Translations under genes and position numbers: made by a program
Notes under the pieces: generated by a model
Told to the model about the DNA's origin: nothing
Databases searched by the model: none
Seen by the model: the letters and a program-made list of their open reading frames with translations, nothing else
Shown here: positions 50,459-59,094 of the stretch, in pieces
How positions within the stretch are numbered: position 1 is the first letter of the stretch
How the letters are laid out: the number at the start of each line of letters is the position of its first letter
NCBI RefSeq assembly: GCF_003284585.1
Contig: NZ_QKRX01000011.1
Span: 62,001 to 126,000 of the forward strand
Length of the DNA: 64,000 bases
DNA from: Nitrincola tibetensis
GTDB lineage: Bacteria; Pseudomonadota; Gammaproteobacteria; Pseudomonadales; Balneatricaceae
Reading direction: 5' to 3'

Positions 50459-51916
50459 TCACTTCAGTGCTTTCGACAACTGTTCTATTGATCGTGTAAT
50501 TTCAGTTTCGCGTAATGCGCCAAAACCAAACCGTAGATGTGTAGGTGTAATCTGGTCATCTGTATAGAGCGTACTTAACGTTGAGTCTTTGCCAGGGAGT
50601 TTTTCTAAAGATCTCCCGTTAACGAGTTTTGAAATATCAATCCATATAGCCATTCCGCCACTAGGCAATGTAAAAGAAATTTTATCGCCAAAAATTCGCT
50701 TAAACTCCTGAGCTGCAAAATCCCTTCTGGCTTGATATTGCTTGCGAATTTTACGAATGTGTCGCCTCACTTCTCCCGACTCCATCAGCTCTGAGAGAAC
50801 AATTTCAGAGACAGTATTGCCTTGCCTATCGATCAGCACAATCTCTTGTGCTGCTCTTTCAATAAACTGTGAGTCCGCCACAATGTAGCCGAGCCTTAAG
50901 CCTGGAGCGAACACTTTCGACATAGACCCGATATGCACAACATTTTCCGAATGAGGAAGACTGGCCAGAGGAGGAATGGGATTGGTTTCATAGTGGAATT
51001 CATGGTCATAGTCATCTTCAAGCACCGCGAACTTGAACGATTTGGAGAGCTCCAGCAAAGCAAGCCGTCTATCCATAGGTAAGCATACAGTTGTTGGGTA
51101 TTGATGGTGGGGCGTTACATAAATAGCAGCGATGGTATGCTCGGCCAATATGTCTCGTAGATTCTTGATATCCAAACCGTGTTCGTCAAGCTTACAGGTT
51201 ATGACCTTAAAACCATTGGATTCAAACGCTGCTTTTGCCGGTAGATAACAAAGGTCTTCCATCACGATAGCGCCTTTGCTTGGATCTAACACTCTTGAAG
51301 CGAGGTATATACCCATTTGACTGTCTCTAACAATACAGATTTGTTCAACTGAGCAGTTCATAAACCTATCGCCTGACAGCATTTTTCTGACTGATTCGCG
51401 TAACTCGATGGTACCCCTGGGATCGCCATATCCAAGTTTCGAATGGCGACTCAAATTGATACAAACCCTTCGATAAGTTCTTGCAAGTAATTCATAAGGT
51501 ATCAGTCGCGAGTCAGGTGTACCGTCATTAGCCGTGGCTACACTGCCATAGGAACAAACCGCATCTTGATAAAGCACTTCAACCAACTCTGACGGAGATT
51601 TGGTTCTATGCGTACTATTGACCAAATCTTCGTCAGACCTTTTTAGTCCTTGTTCGGGTAGTGTCTCTGAAACATAGGTGCCTGATCTAGGGCGAGTCAC
51701 CAGCCATCCCTGAACCTCCAATTCTTCGTAAACCTGCTGGACAGTTTTCCGATTGACGCTTAGTTGCTCAGCCAGAGACCGTGACCCTGGAAGCATGCAG
51801 CCTGGAGCTAAGCGGCCATCTTTTATATCTTTCGTCAGCTTATTCAGCAGCTTTGAATGGAGTGTCTTGCCGGGGCTGTTCTCCAACCAAAATTGAGTCT
51901 CCCAAGGTCTAAGCAT
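50459..51916 (-). CDS. MocR-type GntR regulator with aminotransferase domain
   Basis: A 485-residue MocR/PdxR-class regulator. An N-terminal winged helix (about residues 20-85, LPGSRSLAEQLSVNRKTVQQ) is fused to a fold-type I aminotransferase-like domain. The PLP lysine is in HIGSMSKVFAPGLRLGY. Such proteins sense PLP with an amino compound and control neighbouring genes. The start at 51916 has AGGGGG just upstream; an ATG at 51937 would overlap an operator-like site. It is divergent from the class II aldolase gene, its likely target. Confidence 0.88.
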   Translation of the reverse strand: MLRPWETQFWLENSPGKTLHSKLLNKLTKDIKDGRLAPGCMLPGSRSLAEQLSVNRKTVQQVYEELEVQGWLVTRPRSGTYVSETLPEQGLKRSDEDLVNSTHRTKSPSELVEVLYQDAVCSYGSVATANDGTPDSRLIPYELLARTYRRVCINLSRHSKLGYGDPRGTIELRESVRKMLSGDRFMNCSVEQICIVRDSQMGIYLASRVLDPSKGAIVMEDLCYLPAKAAFESNGFKVITCKLDEHGLDIKNLRDILAEHTIAAIYVTPHHQYPTTVCLPMDRRLALLELSKSFKFAVLEDDYDHEFHYETNPIPPLASLPHSENVVHIGSMSKVFAPGLRLGYIVADSQFIERAAQEIVLIDRQGNTVSEIVLSELMESGEVRRHIRKIRKQYQARRDFAAQEFKRIFGDKISFTLPSGGMAIWIDISKLVNGRSLEKLPGKDSTLSTLYTDDQITPTHLRFGFGALRETEITRSIEQLSKALK

Positions 51917-51929
51917 ATCGCCCCCTAAC

Positions 51930-51973
51930 TGGACCATTAAACATATTAAATCTGGTCCTTATTTTGGGACCAG
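51930..51973. promoter_or_regulatory. Operator-like GGACCA sites between the MocR and aldolase genes
   Basis: Three half sites stand in a row: TGGACCA (51930-51936), TGGTCC (51953-51958) and GGACCA (51967-51972). The last two form a perfect inverted repeat CTGGTCC-N8-GGACCAG. They lie between the divergent genes and are probably bound by the MocR protein. Confidence 0.6.
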
Positions 51974-52026
51974 TCTATCTATAGCATGCTCATATTGTCA
52001 AATGCCGCTTTAAGAGGAGAAATCAC

Positions 52027-52803
52027 ATGAAGACAGCCAACAAGACAAAACTGGAGCTGATACAAAGCGCTGAGAGCGATATGCAGAAGCTTATAAAGGA
52101 CATCGGTCTATCGGATAGAGAAAAATTAGCACTCACTTGCCGAATTTTATTTGATAAGGGCCATGATTCGGGCTTAGCCGGACAGATTACCTGTCGTGCT
52201 GAAAAACCCAACACCTTCTTAACGCAAAGATTTGGGCTGGGCTTTGATGAGATCAGTGCTAAGAACTTAATCGTTGTAGATCAAGATCTCAAGCCGATAG
52301 ATGGTGAAGGGATGCCCAATCCCGCAAATCGCTTTCATACATGGATTTATAAAGAACACCCAGACGTTAACTGCATTATCCACACGCATCCAACCTATGT
52401 CGCTGCATTATCTATGGTGGGAGTACCGCTAGTTATTTCTCACATGGATACAAGTGGATTGTACGACGACTGCTCCTTTGTAGCGGATTGGCCGGGAGTA
52501 CCAGTTGGTAATGAAGAAGGGCAATTGATTTCTAATGCACTAGGGAATAACCGCGCGGTTTTCCTAGCGCACCACGGCCAGCTCGTGACGGGTAGAACGA
52601 TTGAAGAAGCTTGCAATCTTGCCATCCTGATTGAACGCGCTGCAAAACTACAAGTTTTGGCGATGTCAGTGGGAGAAATCAAACCACTACCACCGGAACT
52701 AGCGAAAGAAGCGCATGACTGGACCTCTACTGACAAGCGAAACAAAGTCAATTTTGCTTACTACGCAAGACAAGCCCTAAAAAACCACCCTGACTGTATA
52801 TGA
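52027..52803 (+). CDS. Class II aldolase/adducin family protein
   Basis: A 258-residue zinc-dependent aldolase-fold protein. Metal-binding His residues are visible in IIHTHPTYVAAL and LAHHGQLVTG, and the N-terminal region GHDSGLAGQITCRA is typical. Family members include fuculose-phosphate aldolase and decarboxylases of tetronate pathways; the substrate here is unknown. A strong GAGGAG site precedes the start. It lies 10 bp before the DapA-family gene, so the two likely act in one pathway under the MocR regulator. Confidence 0.85.
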   Translation: MKTANKTKLELIQSAESDMQKLIKDIGLSDREKLALTCRILFDKGHDSGLAGQITCRAEKPNTFLTQRFGLGFDEISAKNLIVVDQDLKPIDGEGMPNPANRFHTWIYKEHPDVNCIIHTHPTYVAALSMVGVPLVISHMDTSGLYDDCSFVADWPGVPVGNEEGQLISNALGNNRAVFLAHHGQLVTGRTIEEACNLAILIERAAKLQVLAMSVGEIKPLPPELAKEAHDWTSTDKRNKVNFAYYARQALKNHPDCI

Positions 52804-52813
52804 GGAGCATTTT

Positions 52814-53692
52814 ATGAACTTATCAGGAATTATCGGTTATCCGGTTACGCCCTTTAGCCATGACAACAAAAGCGTTGACTTAAACAAGCTAGGCAAAGTC
52901 ATTGACGTGCTACTAAAAGCCAAGGTCGATGCCATTGCCGCCTTAGGTAGCGCAGGTGAGGCAGCCTACTTAAGTGAATCTGAGTGGAAGCAAGTAGCCG
53001 AGTACACGGTGAAGTATGTTGATGGAAGAATACCAGTGGTAATTGGGGTTGCACAGCTAACCACTGAACAGGCTGTCAACTATGCTAAGTATGCGTATGA
53101 GATTGGTGCGGACGTGATCATGCTCTCACCATTTTCATATTACAAGCTGAATGAGCAAGAGATCTACTCTCACTACGAGAGTGTATCGAATTCTACACCG
53201 CTGCCCATAATGATCTATAACAACCCCTCAACCTGCGGCGTTGACATGTCACCAGAGTTCATGTTGAAAATGGTTGATGGTATTGAGAATGCAACAATGA
53301 TAAAAGAAAGCACTGGTGACATTCAGCGAATGCACAAGATATACAAGCTATCGAAAGGTAAAGTTCCCTTTTTAAATGGCTGTAACCACATGGCTCTTGA
53401 AGCACTCAATGCAGGCGCGAGTGGTTGGTGTACAGCGGCGCCTTGCCTAATCGGTGACCAGCCCAAACAACTGTTTGATGCCGTTAAAAAGGGTGAGAGC
53501 GAAAAGGCCAAGACGCTTTTTTATAAGCAGTATGAATTCCTTGAGTTTATCGTGTCTTCTGGTTTGGCTGCTGCGGTGAAATCAGGTCTTGCACTTCAAG
53601 GAAATGAAGTGGGAGGCCCGAGAAAACCCTTACTACCTCTTAATGAGTCTGCCAAAAATCGCTTGAAAGGCATGTTAGCCGAACTTGTTTAA
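52814..53692 (+). CDS. DapA-family aldolase/lyase
   Basis: A 292-residue Schiff-base aldolase of the dihydrodipicolinate synthase/N-acetylneuraminate lyase superfamily. It shows ALGSAGEAAYLSESEW, the Tyr motif IMIYNNPSTCGVD and the Schiff-base Lys in MIKESTGD (about residue 162). The context argues against lysine synthesis and for a keto-acid lyase or dehydratase in breakdown of an unidentified compound. It is cotranscribed with the class II aldolase. Confidence 0.85.
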   Translation: MNLSGIIGYPVTPFSHDNKSVDLNKLGKVIDVLLKAKVDAIAALGSAGEAAYLSESEWKQVAEYTVKYVDGRIPVVIGVAQLTTEQAVNYAKYAYEIGADVIMLSPFSYYKLNEQEIYSHYESVSNSTPLPIMIYNNPSTCGVDMSPEFMLKMVDGIENATMIKESTGDIQRMHKIYKLSKGKVPFLNGCNHMALEALNAGASGWCTAAPCLIGDQPKQLFDAVKKGESEKAKTLFYKQYEFLEFIVSSGLAAAVKSGLALQGNEVGGPRKPLLPLNESAKNRLKGMLAELV

Positions 53693-53760
53693 GCGAGCAT
53701 GGGAAAGGCTTACTAAACTAACGTAGGTCTTTCGTTTTATCATTAATATACCATCTTGGT

Positions 53761-54216
53761 CTAATCCGAAGCCTCTCTCCGATATGAGAAGGTAGAGGGC
53801 TCAAGTCTAAAAAGTATATCGGACAAGCGGATTTCGGTGGAAAGGCCGTCCCTACCCAAGCTTTCACGCATCGCCCTACACAGCCTTGTGTAAGCGAGAA
53901 TCTCCTGCTCCTTCTCAAGCGTACCACCTTGCAGCCAAAAGCTTTCCAAGGCCTCCACTACGCCCGCATCAGCACATACGCAGATCCGCGATTTTGCATC
54001 ATTGAGAGCTCCAAGCTCAACAATCTCATCTTGTATTCGCCCGGATCTTCTAGCAGAAACTAGGAGTGAAGTGGCTTTCAAAAAATCTGTATAAGCATCC
54101 AATCGCATTTTTGCCAACTCATCGTTGCGGCTCTTTTTTTCGGACAAAACATGTCCGAAGACCGCTCCTACCAGTCCTGTAATCAGCGAAAGTATTGCTG
54201 CCAAGGTAATTGTCAT
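53761..54216 (-). CDS. Membrane-anchored protein of unknown function
   Basis: A 151-residue protein with an N-terminal transmembrane helix (about 3-24) and a helical cytoplasmic part containing Arg/Glu-rich heptad-like segments. It is of a type often found near mobile elements, but I recognise no family. The remnant of a group II intron ends just upstream of its start, so its native promoter may have been disrupted. Confidence 0.6.
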   Translation of the reverse strand: MTITLAAILSLITGLVGAVFGHVLSEKKSRNDELAKMRLDAYTDFLKATSLLVSARRSGRIQDEIVELGALNDAKSRICVCADAGVVEALESFWLQGGTLEKEQEILAYTRLCRAMRESLGRDGLSTEIRLSDILFRLEPSTFSYRREASD

Positions 54217-54241
54217 AAGGACCTCTGGGCATCGTGGTAGA

Positions 54242-54303
54242 ACGACCCATTACTGAGCCGCACCCACACAGATCCGGACGTGCGAAACTACCGCATCCGG
54301 CTC
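54242..54303 (-). mobile_element. Group II intron 3' end (domains V and VI), degenerate
   Basis: On the minus strand GAGCCGGATGCGG...CGCACGTCCGGATC (54303-54271) has the sequence and pairing of group II intron domain V. A second stem ending in TTCTACCAC looks like domain VI. The loop of domain V departs from the usual GAAA, so the ribozyme is probably inactive. It lies downstream of the maturase remnant, as expected. Confidence 0.7.
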
Positions 54304-54337
54304 TTCAGTTATATATTCACGCGTGTAAATCACGCAC

Positions 54338-54612
54338 TTAATACCAATCAACATGAATAATGCGCTTACTCACCCTTGGTCGCTCAATACCATAATACAC
54401 TAACATCTACTTAAACTGACTCCAGTTATAACTGCGCCTTCCACTTCGTCTATTGAGCCATTTGTATAAACTATGCAGCACATGACTGTACAGCTTATCC
54501 AGACAACGACTATTATCAGGCAAACCAAAGTAATTGCGGTACCCCATCAATTTGCGTCTCAGCTGAAGAAGCCAACGATTTAAATTTCTGCTTAAAGTCA
54601 GGTTATCGCCAA
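54338..54612 (-). pseudogene. Group II intron reverse transcriptase/maturase, C-terminal remnant
   Basis: Translating the minus strand gives RWLLQLRRKLMGYRNYFGLP, then WLNRRSGRRSYNWSQFK, a stop at 54408-54406, and then YYGIERPRVSKR. This is the end of an intron-encoded protein: the GYYNYYG-type, WLNRRS and PKPRI motifs. The internal stop and the missing upstream part show it is a dead fragment. Confidence 0.78.
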
Positions 54613-55108
54613 CACCCAGCCCGGCAACTAAGCAAAAAGTGTTGACCGAATTGCCATGGCTCGCTACACATAATCTGGTTTAAACACAGCAGAGAAGCGA
54701 CAACAATAAAACCAACAGCCCACATAAAGCGAACCGACTAAGCAAAGGGAAGGATTGCACCAAGGCACAGGAGACGCCCCCCACCGTAGTGAAAACACAA
54801 ACATAGGAGGCCAGTAACGGCTAAATATAAAAAAGAAAAAGCAGCAAATTGTGGTTGGCAAAACAGGCCATCATGACCAAACTCGGCCTGAAATTGCTTC
54901 GGCTAATTACCGCAACCAAAGCCACTAAGGCGGCCATCGATATATCTACTATATAAGCAAAAAACCCTGACTCCGGGCTTGTCCAACAACAGGATTAAGT
55001 CGCGGCTGCGCGCGACCTATCCTTGCTTATTATAACTTTGCTGACACTGCATCACGCAACAATTCGATAACACCAACCAAACTCTTAGTTTTATCTGTTG
55101 AATTGAGG
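54613..55108. other. Gene-poor stretch between the intron remnant and parDE
   Basis: About 500 bases with no gene I can support. The minus strand has a 65-residue hydrophobic ORF (54664-54861) without a recognisable domain. The stretch is probably eroded mobile DNA. Confidence 0.4.
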
Positions 55109-55147
55109 TTGCAATAGATCTCGTCAAGAGTATGATAATATCATACT
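55109..55147 (+). promoter_or_regulatory. parDE promoter and operator
   Basis: A perfect 9-bp inverted repeat, AGTATGATA-A-TATCATACT (55129-55147), overlaps a candidate -10 TATGAT (55131-55136). TTGCAA (55109-55114) stands 16 bp upstream. This is the expected layout for autoregulation by the ParD antitoxin. Confidence 0.7.
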
Positions 55148-55170
55148 TTGATTTTTGAGAGGTACTAGCG

Positions 55171-55425
55171 ATGAGCATGCACAGAAAAACTATCACCCTG
55201 ACTGAGCAGCAGGACGAATGGGTGAAGGCTCAGATTGAAAATGGTTACTTTGGCAATGACAGTGAATATATTCGTGATCTCATTCGAAGAGATCAGCAGA
55301 CGAAGGAGCGTCTTTACGCACTCAGGCAAGCTCTCTCTGATGGTGAGTCAAGCGGTAAGCCGAAGCGATTAGATGTATCCTCCATCAAAGCAACTGGTCG
55401 TAAATTGATGATGACGGAAAATTAG
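55171..55425 (+). CDS. parD: ParD-type antitoxin
   Basis: An 84-residue antitoxin of the ParD/CC2985 class. The N-terminal ribbon-helix-helix (KTITLTEQQDEWVKAQIENG, then DSEYIRDLIRRDQQ) binds DNA and the disordered C-terminus binds the toxin. It starts 23 bp after the operator and its TAG overlaps the GTG of the toxin gene by one base. Confidence 0.9.
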   Translation: MSMHRKTITLTEQQDEWVKAQIENGYFGNDSEYIRDLIRRDQQTKERLYALRQALSDGESSGKPKRLDVSSIKATGRKLMMTEN

Positions 55426-55727
55426 TGCTAAGTTTAAGTATCACACCGAAAGCAGAATCTGACCTAACGGATATTTGGCTATACACCTGCAATGAATGGG
55501 GGGTAGATCAAGCTGATCATTACTTGGATCAGCTTGAGTTGGGTATGAAACAGCTTATGAGTTATCCATTGCTTGGAGTTGATTATACTCATGTACTTGC
55601 CAGCTACCGTAGATTGCAGATAGAACATCACTCTGTTTTCTATCGAGTGTTAGAGTCAGAAGTGCTTGTTGTTCGTGTTTTGCACGAGGAGATGGATGCC
55701 CCAAAACGGCTTTTGGACTACGAGTAA
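55425..55727 (+). CDS. parE: ParE/RelE-fold toxin
   Basis: A 100-residue ParE-type toxin. SITPKAESDLTDIWLYTCNEWG is followed by LGVDYTHVLASYRRLQIEHH and the C-terminal VLVVRVLHEEMD, all hallmarks of the family. ParE toxins inhibit DNA gyrase. It starts with GTG, overlapping the parD stop, and appears intact. The pair probably stabilises the accessory region. Confidence 0.9.
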   Translation: MLSLSITPKAESDLTDIWLYTCNEWGVDQADHYLDQLELGMKQLMSYPLLGVDYTHVLASYRRLQIEHHSVFYRVLESEVLVVRVLHEEMDAPKRLLDYE

Positions 55728-55878
55728 TAATTGTCAGATATACTCTCAGACGATATTTATTATCACCAGATAACTTAATACAACCCTCCCCTCTGGGATT
55801 CAGGCAGTAATCTCCCCAAAAAGTGAACCAAACACTGCCATATCCGTAGAACACGATAATTCTTACACAGAGGTGGCT

Positions 55879-56061
55879 ATGTTCAATTTATTCAAACGTT
55901 CAGATACGGGTAAGTTAAAAAAGCTGCAGAAGTCTTACGAAGAAAAGCTTGGACAGGCAATGCTCGCCCAACGCAATGGCGACATTCGTGGTTACTCGGA
56001 GCTATCTGAACAGGCCAATGCTTTATTCAAAGAACTCGAACAAGCAAAAAAGGAAGCATAA
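55879..56061 (+). CDS. DUF6435-like small protein
   Basis: A 60-residue soluble protein starting MFNLFKRSD, with the pattern LQKSYEEKLGQAMLAQRNGD and ELSEQANALFKELEQ. It matches a widespread family of short, basic, helical proteins (DUF6435/Lacal_2735 type) of unknown function. AGAGG stands just before the ATG at 55879; a GTG two codons earlier is less likely. The protein is probably a helical hairpin. Confidence 0.7.
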   Translation: MFNLFKRSDTGKLKKLQKSYEEKLGQAMLAQRNGDIRGYSELSEQANALFKELEQAKKEA

Positions 56062-56067
56062 TGAGCA

Positions 56068-56097
56068 ACGCCAGCCCAACACAATTGGCACTGGCGT
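56068..56097. terminator. Hairpin between convergent genes
   Basis: ACGCCAG (56068-56074) pairs with CTGGCGT (56091-56097), with an inner CCAA/TTGG stem. T tracts are weak on both sides, so it may be a modest bidirectional terminator. Confidence 0.45.
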
Positions 56098-56121
56098 GAT
56101 CTTTAAATTAAGTGTGTGAGC

Positions 56122-56760
56122 TTAGTAAGCCACACCAATACGCTGACTCGGATGCTGTGCTTTTTCGAGTTCATCAATCATCGCGACAGCATAATCTGCA
56201 ACAGAAATACGACTATTGCCCTCCGAATCAGACACTAAGCTATCACCACCAACTCGATACTCTCCCTTTTTCTCACCGGGAAAAATCTCCGCTGCTGGGC
56301 TGACAAACGTCCAATTGACATCACCTTCGTAATTGCGGAAAACCTCCAATGCCTCAACCATTACCAGTGCTTCTGGCTTATACTCATCTGGAAAATTAGG
56401 AAGTGAAATGAGTGCAACCCCTAGCTCTACCTCTAAAGATCCAGCCCCACCTACCCACAACAAGCGTGTCACACCTACTGTCGGTAATTCTTTCAGTAAA
56501 CGTTGAGCCGTTTTTACGACCAACTCATGGTTACCCGCTGCTCTACCACCCACAGATGAAATGACCACATCAACCCCTTCAAACGCGGCCGTAAGATGCG
56601 CGCCTTCGTCTAACAAATCCAGTTGACGTACTTCAACGCCTTCATCTGTCACCTTAGAGGGATCACGCACAAGGGCAACCACTTCATGACCGCGTGCTTT
56701 TGCTTCAGCAAGAATATGACTACCGATCCAACCCGATGCACCTAAAACTGCAACTTTCAT
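56122..56760 (-). CDS. NAD(P)-binding reductase of the NmrA/SDR-like family
   Basis: A 212-residue Rossmann protein with the dinucleotide-binding start VAVLGASGWIGSHILAEA, DVVISSVGG and LLWVGGAGSLEV. It matches small NADH-flavin or quinone reductase-like proteins. The substrate is unknown. It is divergent from a LysR regulator 129 bp away, which probably controls it. Confidence 0.82.
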   Translation of the reverse strand: MKVAVLGASGWIGSHILAEAKARGHEVVALVRDPSKVTDEGVEVRQLDLLDEGAHLTAAFEGVDVVISSVGGRAAGNHELVVKTAQRLLKELPTVGVTRLLWVGGAGSLEVELGVALISLPNFPDEYKPEALVMVEALEVFRNYEGDVNWTFVSPAAEIFPGEKKGEYRVGGDSLVSDSEGNSRISVADYAVAMIDELEKAQHPSQRIGVAY

Positions 56761-56889
56761 TTTTCTCTCCTGCTCTTTATGAGACGTTTATTGAATGAAT
56801 GAAGCCAGTTTAGTTGTTCAACTTACAGCGATAAATAACAAAAAATGATGTAGATTATATCTAAATTTGAAACAATCTAGGGAAATCCT

Positions 56890-57774
56890 ATGGATCGCTT
56901 AACCGCCATGCGTAGCTTTGTTGAGGTCGCCAATACCGCAAGTTTTACTCATGCAGCTGAAAATCTAAACCTGAGTCGCTTACAAGTTTCGCGCCATGTA
57001 CAAGAAATTGAGGATTGGCTAAAGCAACGCTTGTTGCATCGAACCACACGCAAAGTCAGTCTTACTGCGGCAGGTGAGATAGCATTAAGTCAATGTGAAC
57101 AGATTTTAAATCAGACCGTTGCCTTAGAAATGCAGGCATTAGAAGGCGCTCAGTCCCTAAGCGGCTCCATTCGTATCTCAGCCCCTATTGGACTTTCGCA
57201 GAATCTATTGCTGGATGCGGTCGAAAGCTTTTTGGAAGCACATCCTAACGTCATGATTGATATTCTTGCGTCCGATCAACTTGCACAACTCGTTGATGAC
57301 CGGGTCGATATCGCATTGCGCTTCGTCAATCAACCCGATGAAAATCTCATTGCACGCAGGCTAATGCAAGTGGGCATGGTTATCGCAGCAACCCCGGCAT
57401 ATCTTAAACAACACCCACCGATCAAGCACCCAAATGACCTGTTACAACACAATTGCTTAGTTCATACGAGCGGTAATAAGTGGATGTTTTTCTATGACAA
57501 CCAGCCCATCAGCGTTACGGTAAAAGGGAATCTACGGGCCAATGATATGGGCATCTTATGCCGTGCCGCACTTCACCATAGGGGCATCCTGCGCCTCCCC
57601 CTTGACTTAGCCAATCCTCTCTTGAAAACCGGTGCGCTAACGCCAATTTTGCCTAGCTACCATCTACCCAGCAGCGTTATTTGGGCGGTTTACTTATCGC
57701 GCAGTTATCAAACACCGCTGGTTCGACAATTTATTGATTTTCTGGCCGAACGCTGGAGCCAAGACTTAATTTAA
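56890..57774 (+). CDS. LysR-family transcriptional regulator
   Basis: A 294-residue LysR regulator. An N-terminal winged helix-turn-helix (FVEVANTASFTHAAENLNLSRLQVSRH) is followed by a periplasmic-binding-like effector domain. The DRLTAMRSFVEV opening matches the subgroup that controls adjacent divergent oxidoreductase genes. The target is inferred to be the reductase at 56122-56760. Confidence 0.9.
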   Translation: MDRLTAMRSFVEVANTASFTHAAENLNLSRLQVSRHVQEIEDWLKQRLLHRTTRKVSLTAAGEIALSQCEQILNQTVALEMQALEGAQSLSGSIRISAPIGLSQNLLLDAVESFLEAHPNVMIDILASDQLAQLVDDRVDIALRFVNQPDENLIARRLMQVGMVIAATPAYLKQHPPIKHPNDLLQHNCLVHTSGNKWMFFYDNQPISVTVKGNLRANDMGILCRAALHHRGILRLPLDLANPLLKTGALTPILPSYHLPSSVIWAVYLSRSYQTPLVRQFIDFLAERWSQDLI

Positions 57775-57832
57775 TCTTGGCTTCAGGGCTATTATGAGCA
57801 GGTATACAGAAGGCTAGATTCCTTATACATGC

Positions 57833-59083
57833 CTAAGCGGGTAGATCCAACGTTGTAACCACTCGTGATGGTTCTCTTTGCATTAAGACTTTTCCCTTAC
57901 GCACAGACAGCAGCACATCACTTTGCTGTCGCAGCACTGAGTAATCATCTTCTCCTTGCAAGAGAATAAAACTGGCCGGTTTTCCAACAGCAATGCCATA
58001 CTCCTCCCCTAGCTTTAAGGTTCTAGCGGCATTGTCAGTAATAAAATTCAGTGAGGTTTGGAAGTCCTTATAGCCCATCATTTGACAGATATGCAAACCA
58101 AAGTCGAGGGTACGCAGCAAGCTGCCATTGCCTAAGGAATACCAAGGATCGAATATTGAATCTTGTCCCAAACACACATTCATGCCGGCGGCAGTAAGCT
58201 CCTTAACACGTGTGACCCCTCTTCGCTTTGGAAAGGTGTCAAAGCGCCCCTGTAAATGAATACTTTCTGTCGGACAGGAGACAAAATTGATACCCGAGCG
58301 TTTTAATAAACGAAATAACTTCGAGCAATAGGCGTTATCATAAGAGTGCATCGCTGTTGTATGGCTAGCAGTCACTCGTTCTCCTATGCCATTAAATAAC
58401 GCCTCCGCCGCTAACACCTCTAAAAAGCGTGATCCTGGGTCATCTATTTCGTCACAGTGTACATCAATCAACTTATCGTACTTGATCGCTAATTTTACGA
58501 GCGTTTTAACCGATGCCTCTCCTAATTCGCGCGTGTACTCAAAATGCGGAATCCCCCCTACAACATCGGCCCCCGCCTCAATCGCAGCTTCTAAAAGCGC
58601 TTCACCTTTAGGAAAGGAATGTATGCCTTCCTGAGGGAAAGCGACCACCTGAATATCAATGCAATCACGTAATTCATCGCGCAAGGCACACAAGGTATGT
58701 AAACCCAACAAGCTTGGATCGGTTGTGTCCACATGTGTACGTATGTGTTGAACCCCCCGCTCCACCAGCATTTGCACGGTTTTCAGCACACGACTTCGTA
58801 GATCCGCTTCGCTTAATAACGGTTTACGCTGCGCCCAACGTTCAATGCCTTCAAATAAGGTACCGCTGTGATTCCAATCGGGCTCTCCCGCAGTCAAGGC
58901 TGCATCTAAATGGATATGAGGCTCGATAAAGGGGGCGCAGATTAAATAGCCTTGAGCATCAATCTGCCCCTCTTCAAGGGCCTTAACACCTGACTGCACG
59001 TGAATTTCGCTAAAGCGGCCTTCACGAATGGTTAAATGATGCAACTCATTCGAGTGACGTAATCGGGCATTAATAATGTCCAT
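57833..59083 (-). CDS. codA: Cytosine deaminase-like amidohydrolase
   Basis: A 416-residue metal-dependent amidohydrolase close to E. coli CodA, which deaminates cytosine to uracil. Metal and active-site residues are conserved: PFIEPHIHLD, the Gln in FPQEGI, HCDEIDDPGSRF, SHTTAMHS, and the metal Asp in LGQDSIFDPWY. The residue after that Asp is Ser where CodA has Asp314, a position known to affect substrate preference, so the substrate may differ from cytosine. It follows the PucR gene by 11 bp and is the last gene of a codB-pucR-codA operon. Confidence 0.88.
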   Translation of the reverse strand: MDIINARLRHSNELHHLTIREGRFSEIHVQSGVKALEEGQIDAQGYLICAPFIEPHIHLDAALTAGEPDWNHSGTLFEGIERWAQRKPLLSEADLRSRVLKTVQMLVERGVQHIRTHVDTTDPSLLGLHTLCALRDELRDCIDIQVVAFPQEGIHSFPKGEALLEAAIEAGADVVGGIPHFEYTRELGEASVKTLVKLAIKYDKLIDVHCDEIDDPGSRFLEVLAAEALFNGIGERVTASHTTAMHSYDNAYCSKLFRLLKRSGINFVSCPTESIHLQGRFDTFPKRRGVTRVKELTAAGMNVCLGQDSIFDPWYSLGNGSLLRTLDFGLHICQMMGYKDFQTSLNFITDNAARTLKLGEEYGIAVGKPASFILLQGEDDYSVLRQQSDVLLSVRKGKVLMQREPSRVVTTLDLPA

Positions 59084-59094
59084 AAACTACCTAC

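Noticed and set aside
54664-54861. 65-codon hydrophobic minus-strand ORF in the accessory region
   Set aside because: Rich in Phe, Cys and Trp, no domain and no ribosome binding site; it looks like noncoding DNA read by chance.
57757-57783. Terminator between the LysR gene and codA
   Set aside because: A good stem (AGCCAAGA/TCTTGGCT) exists at the end of the LysR gene, but neither strand has a T run after it.
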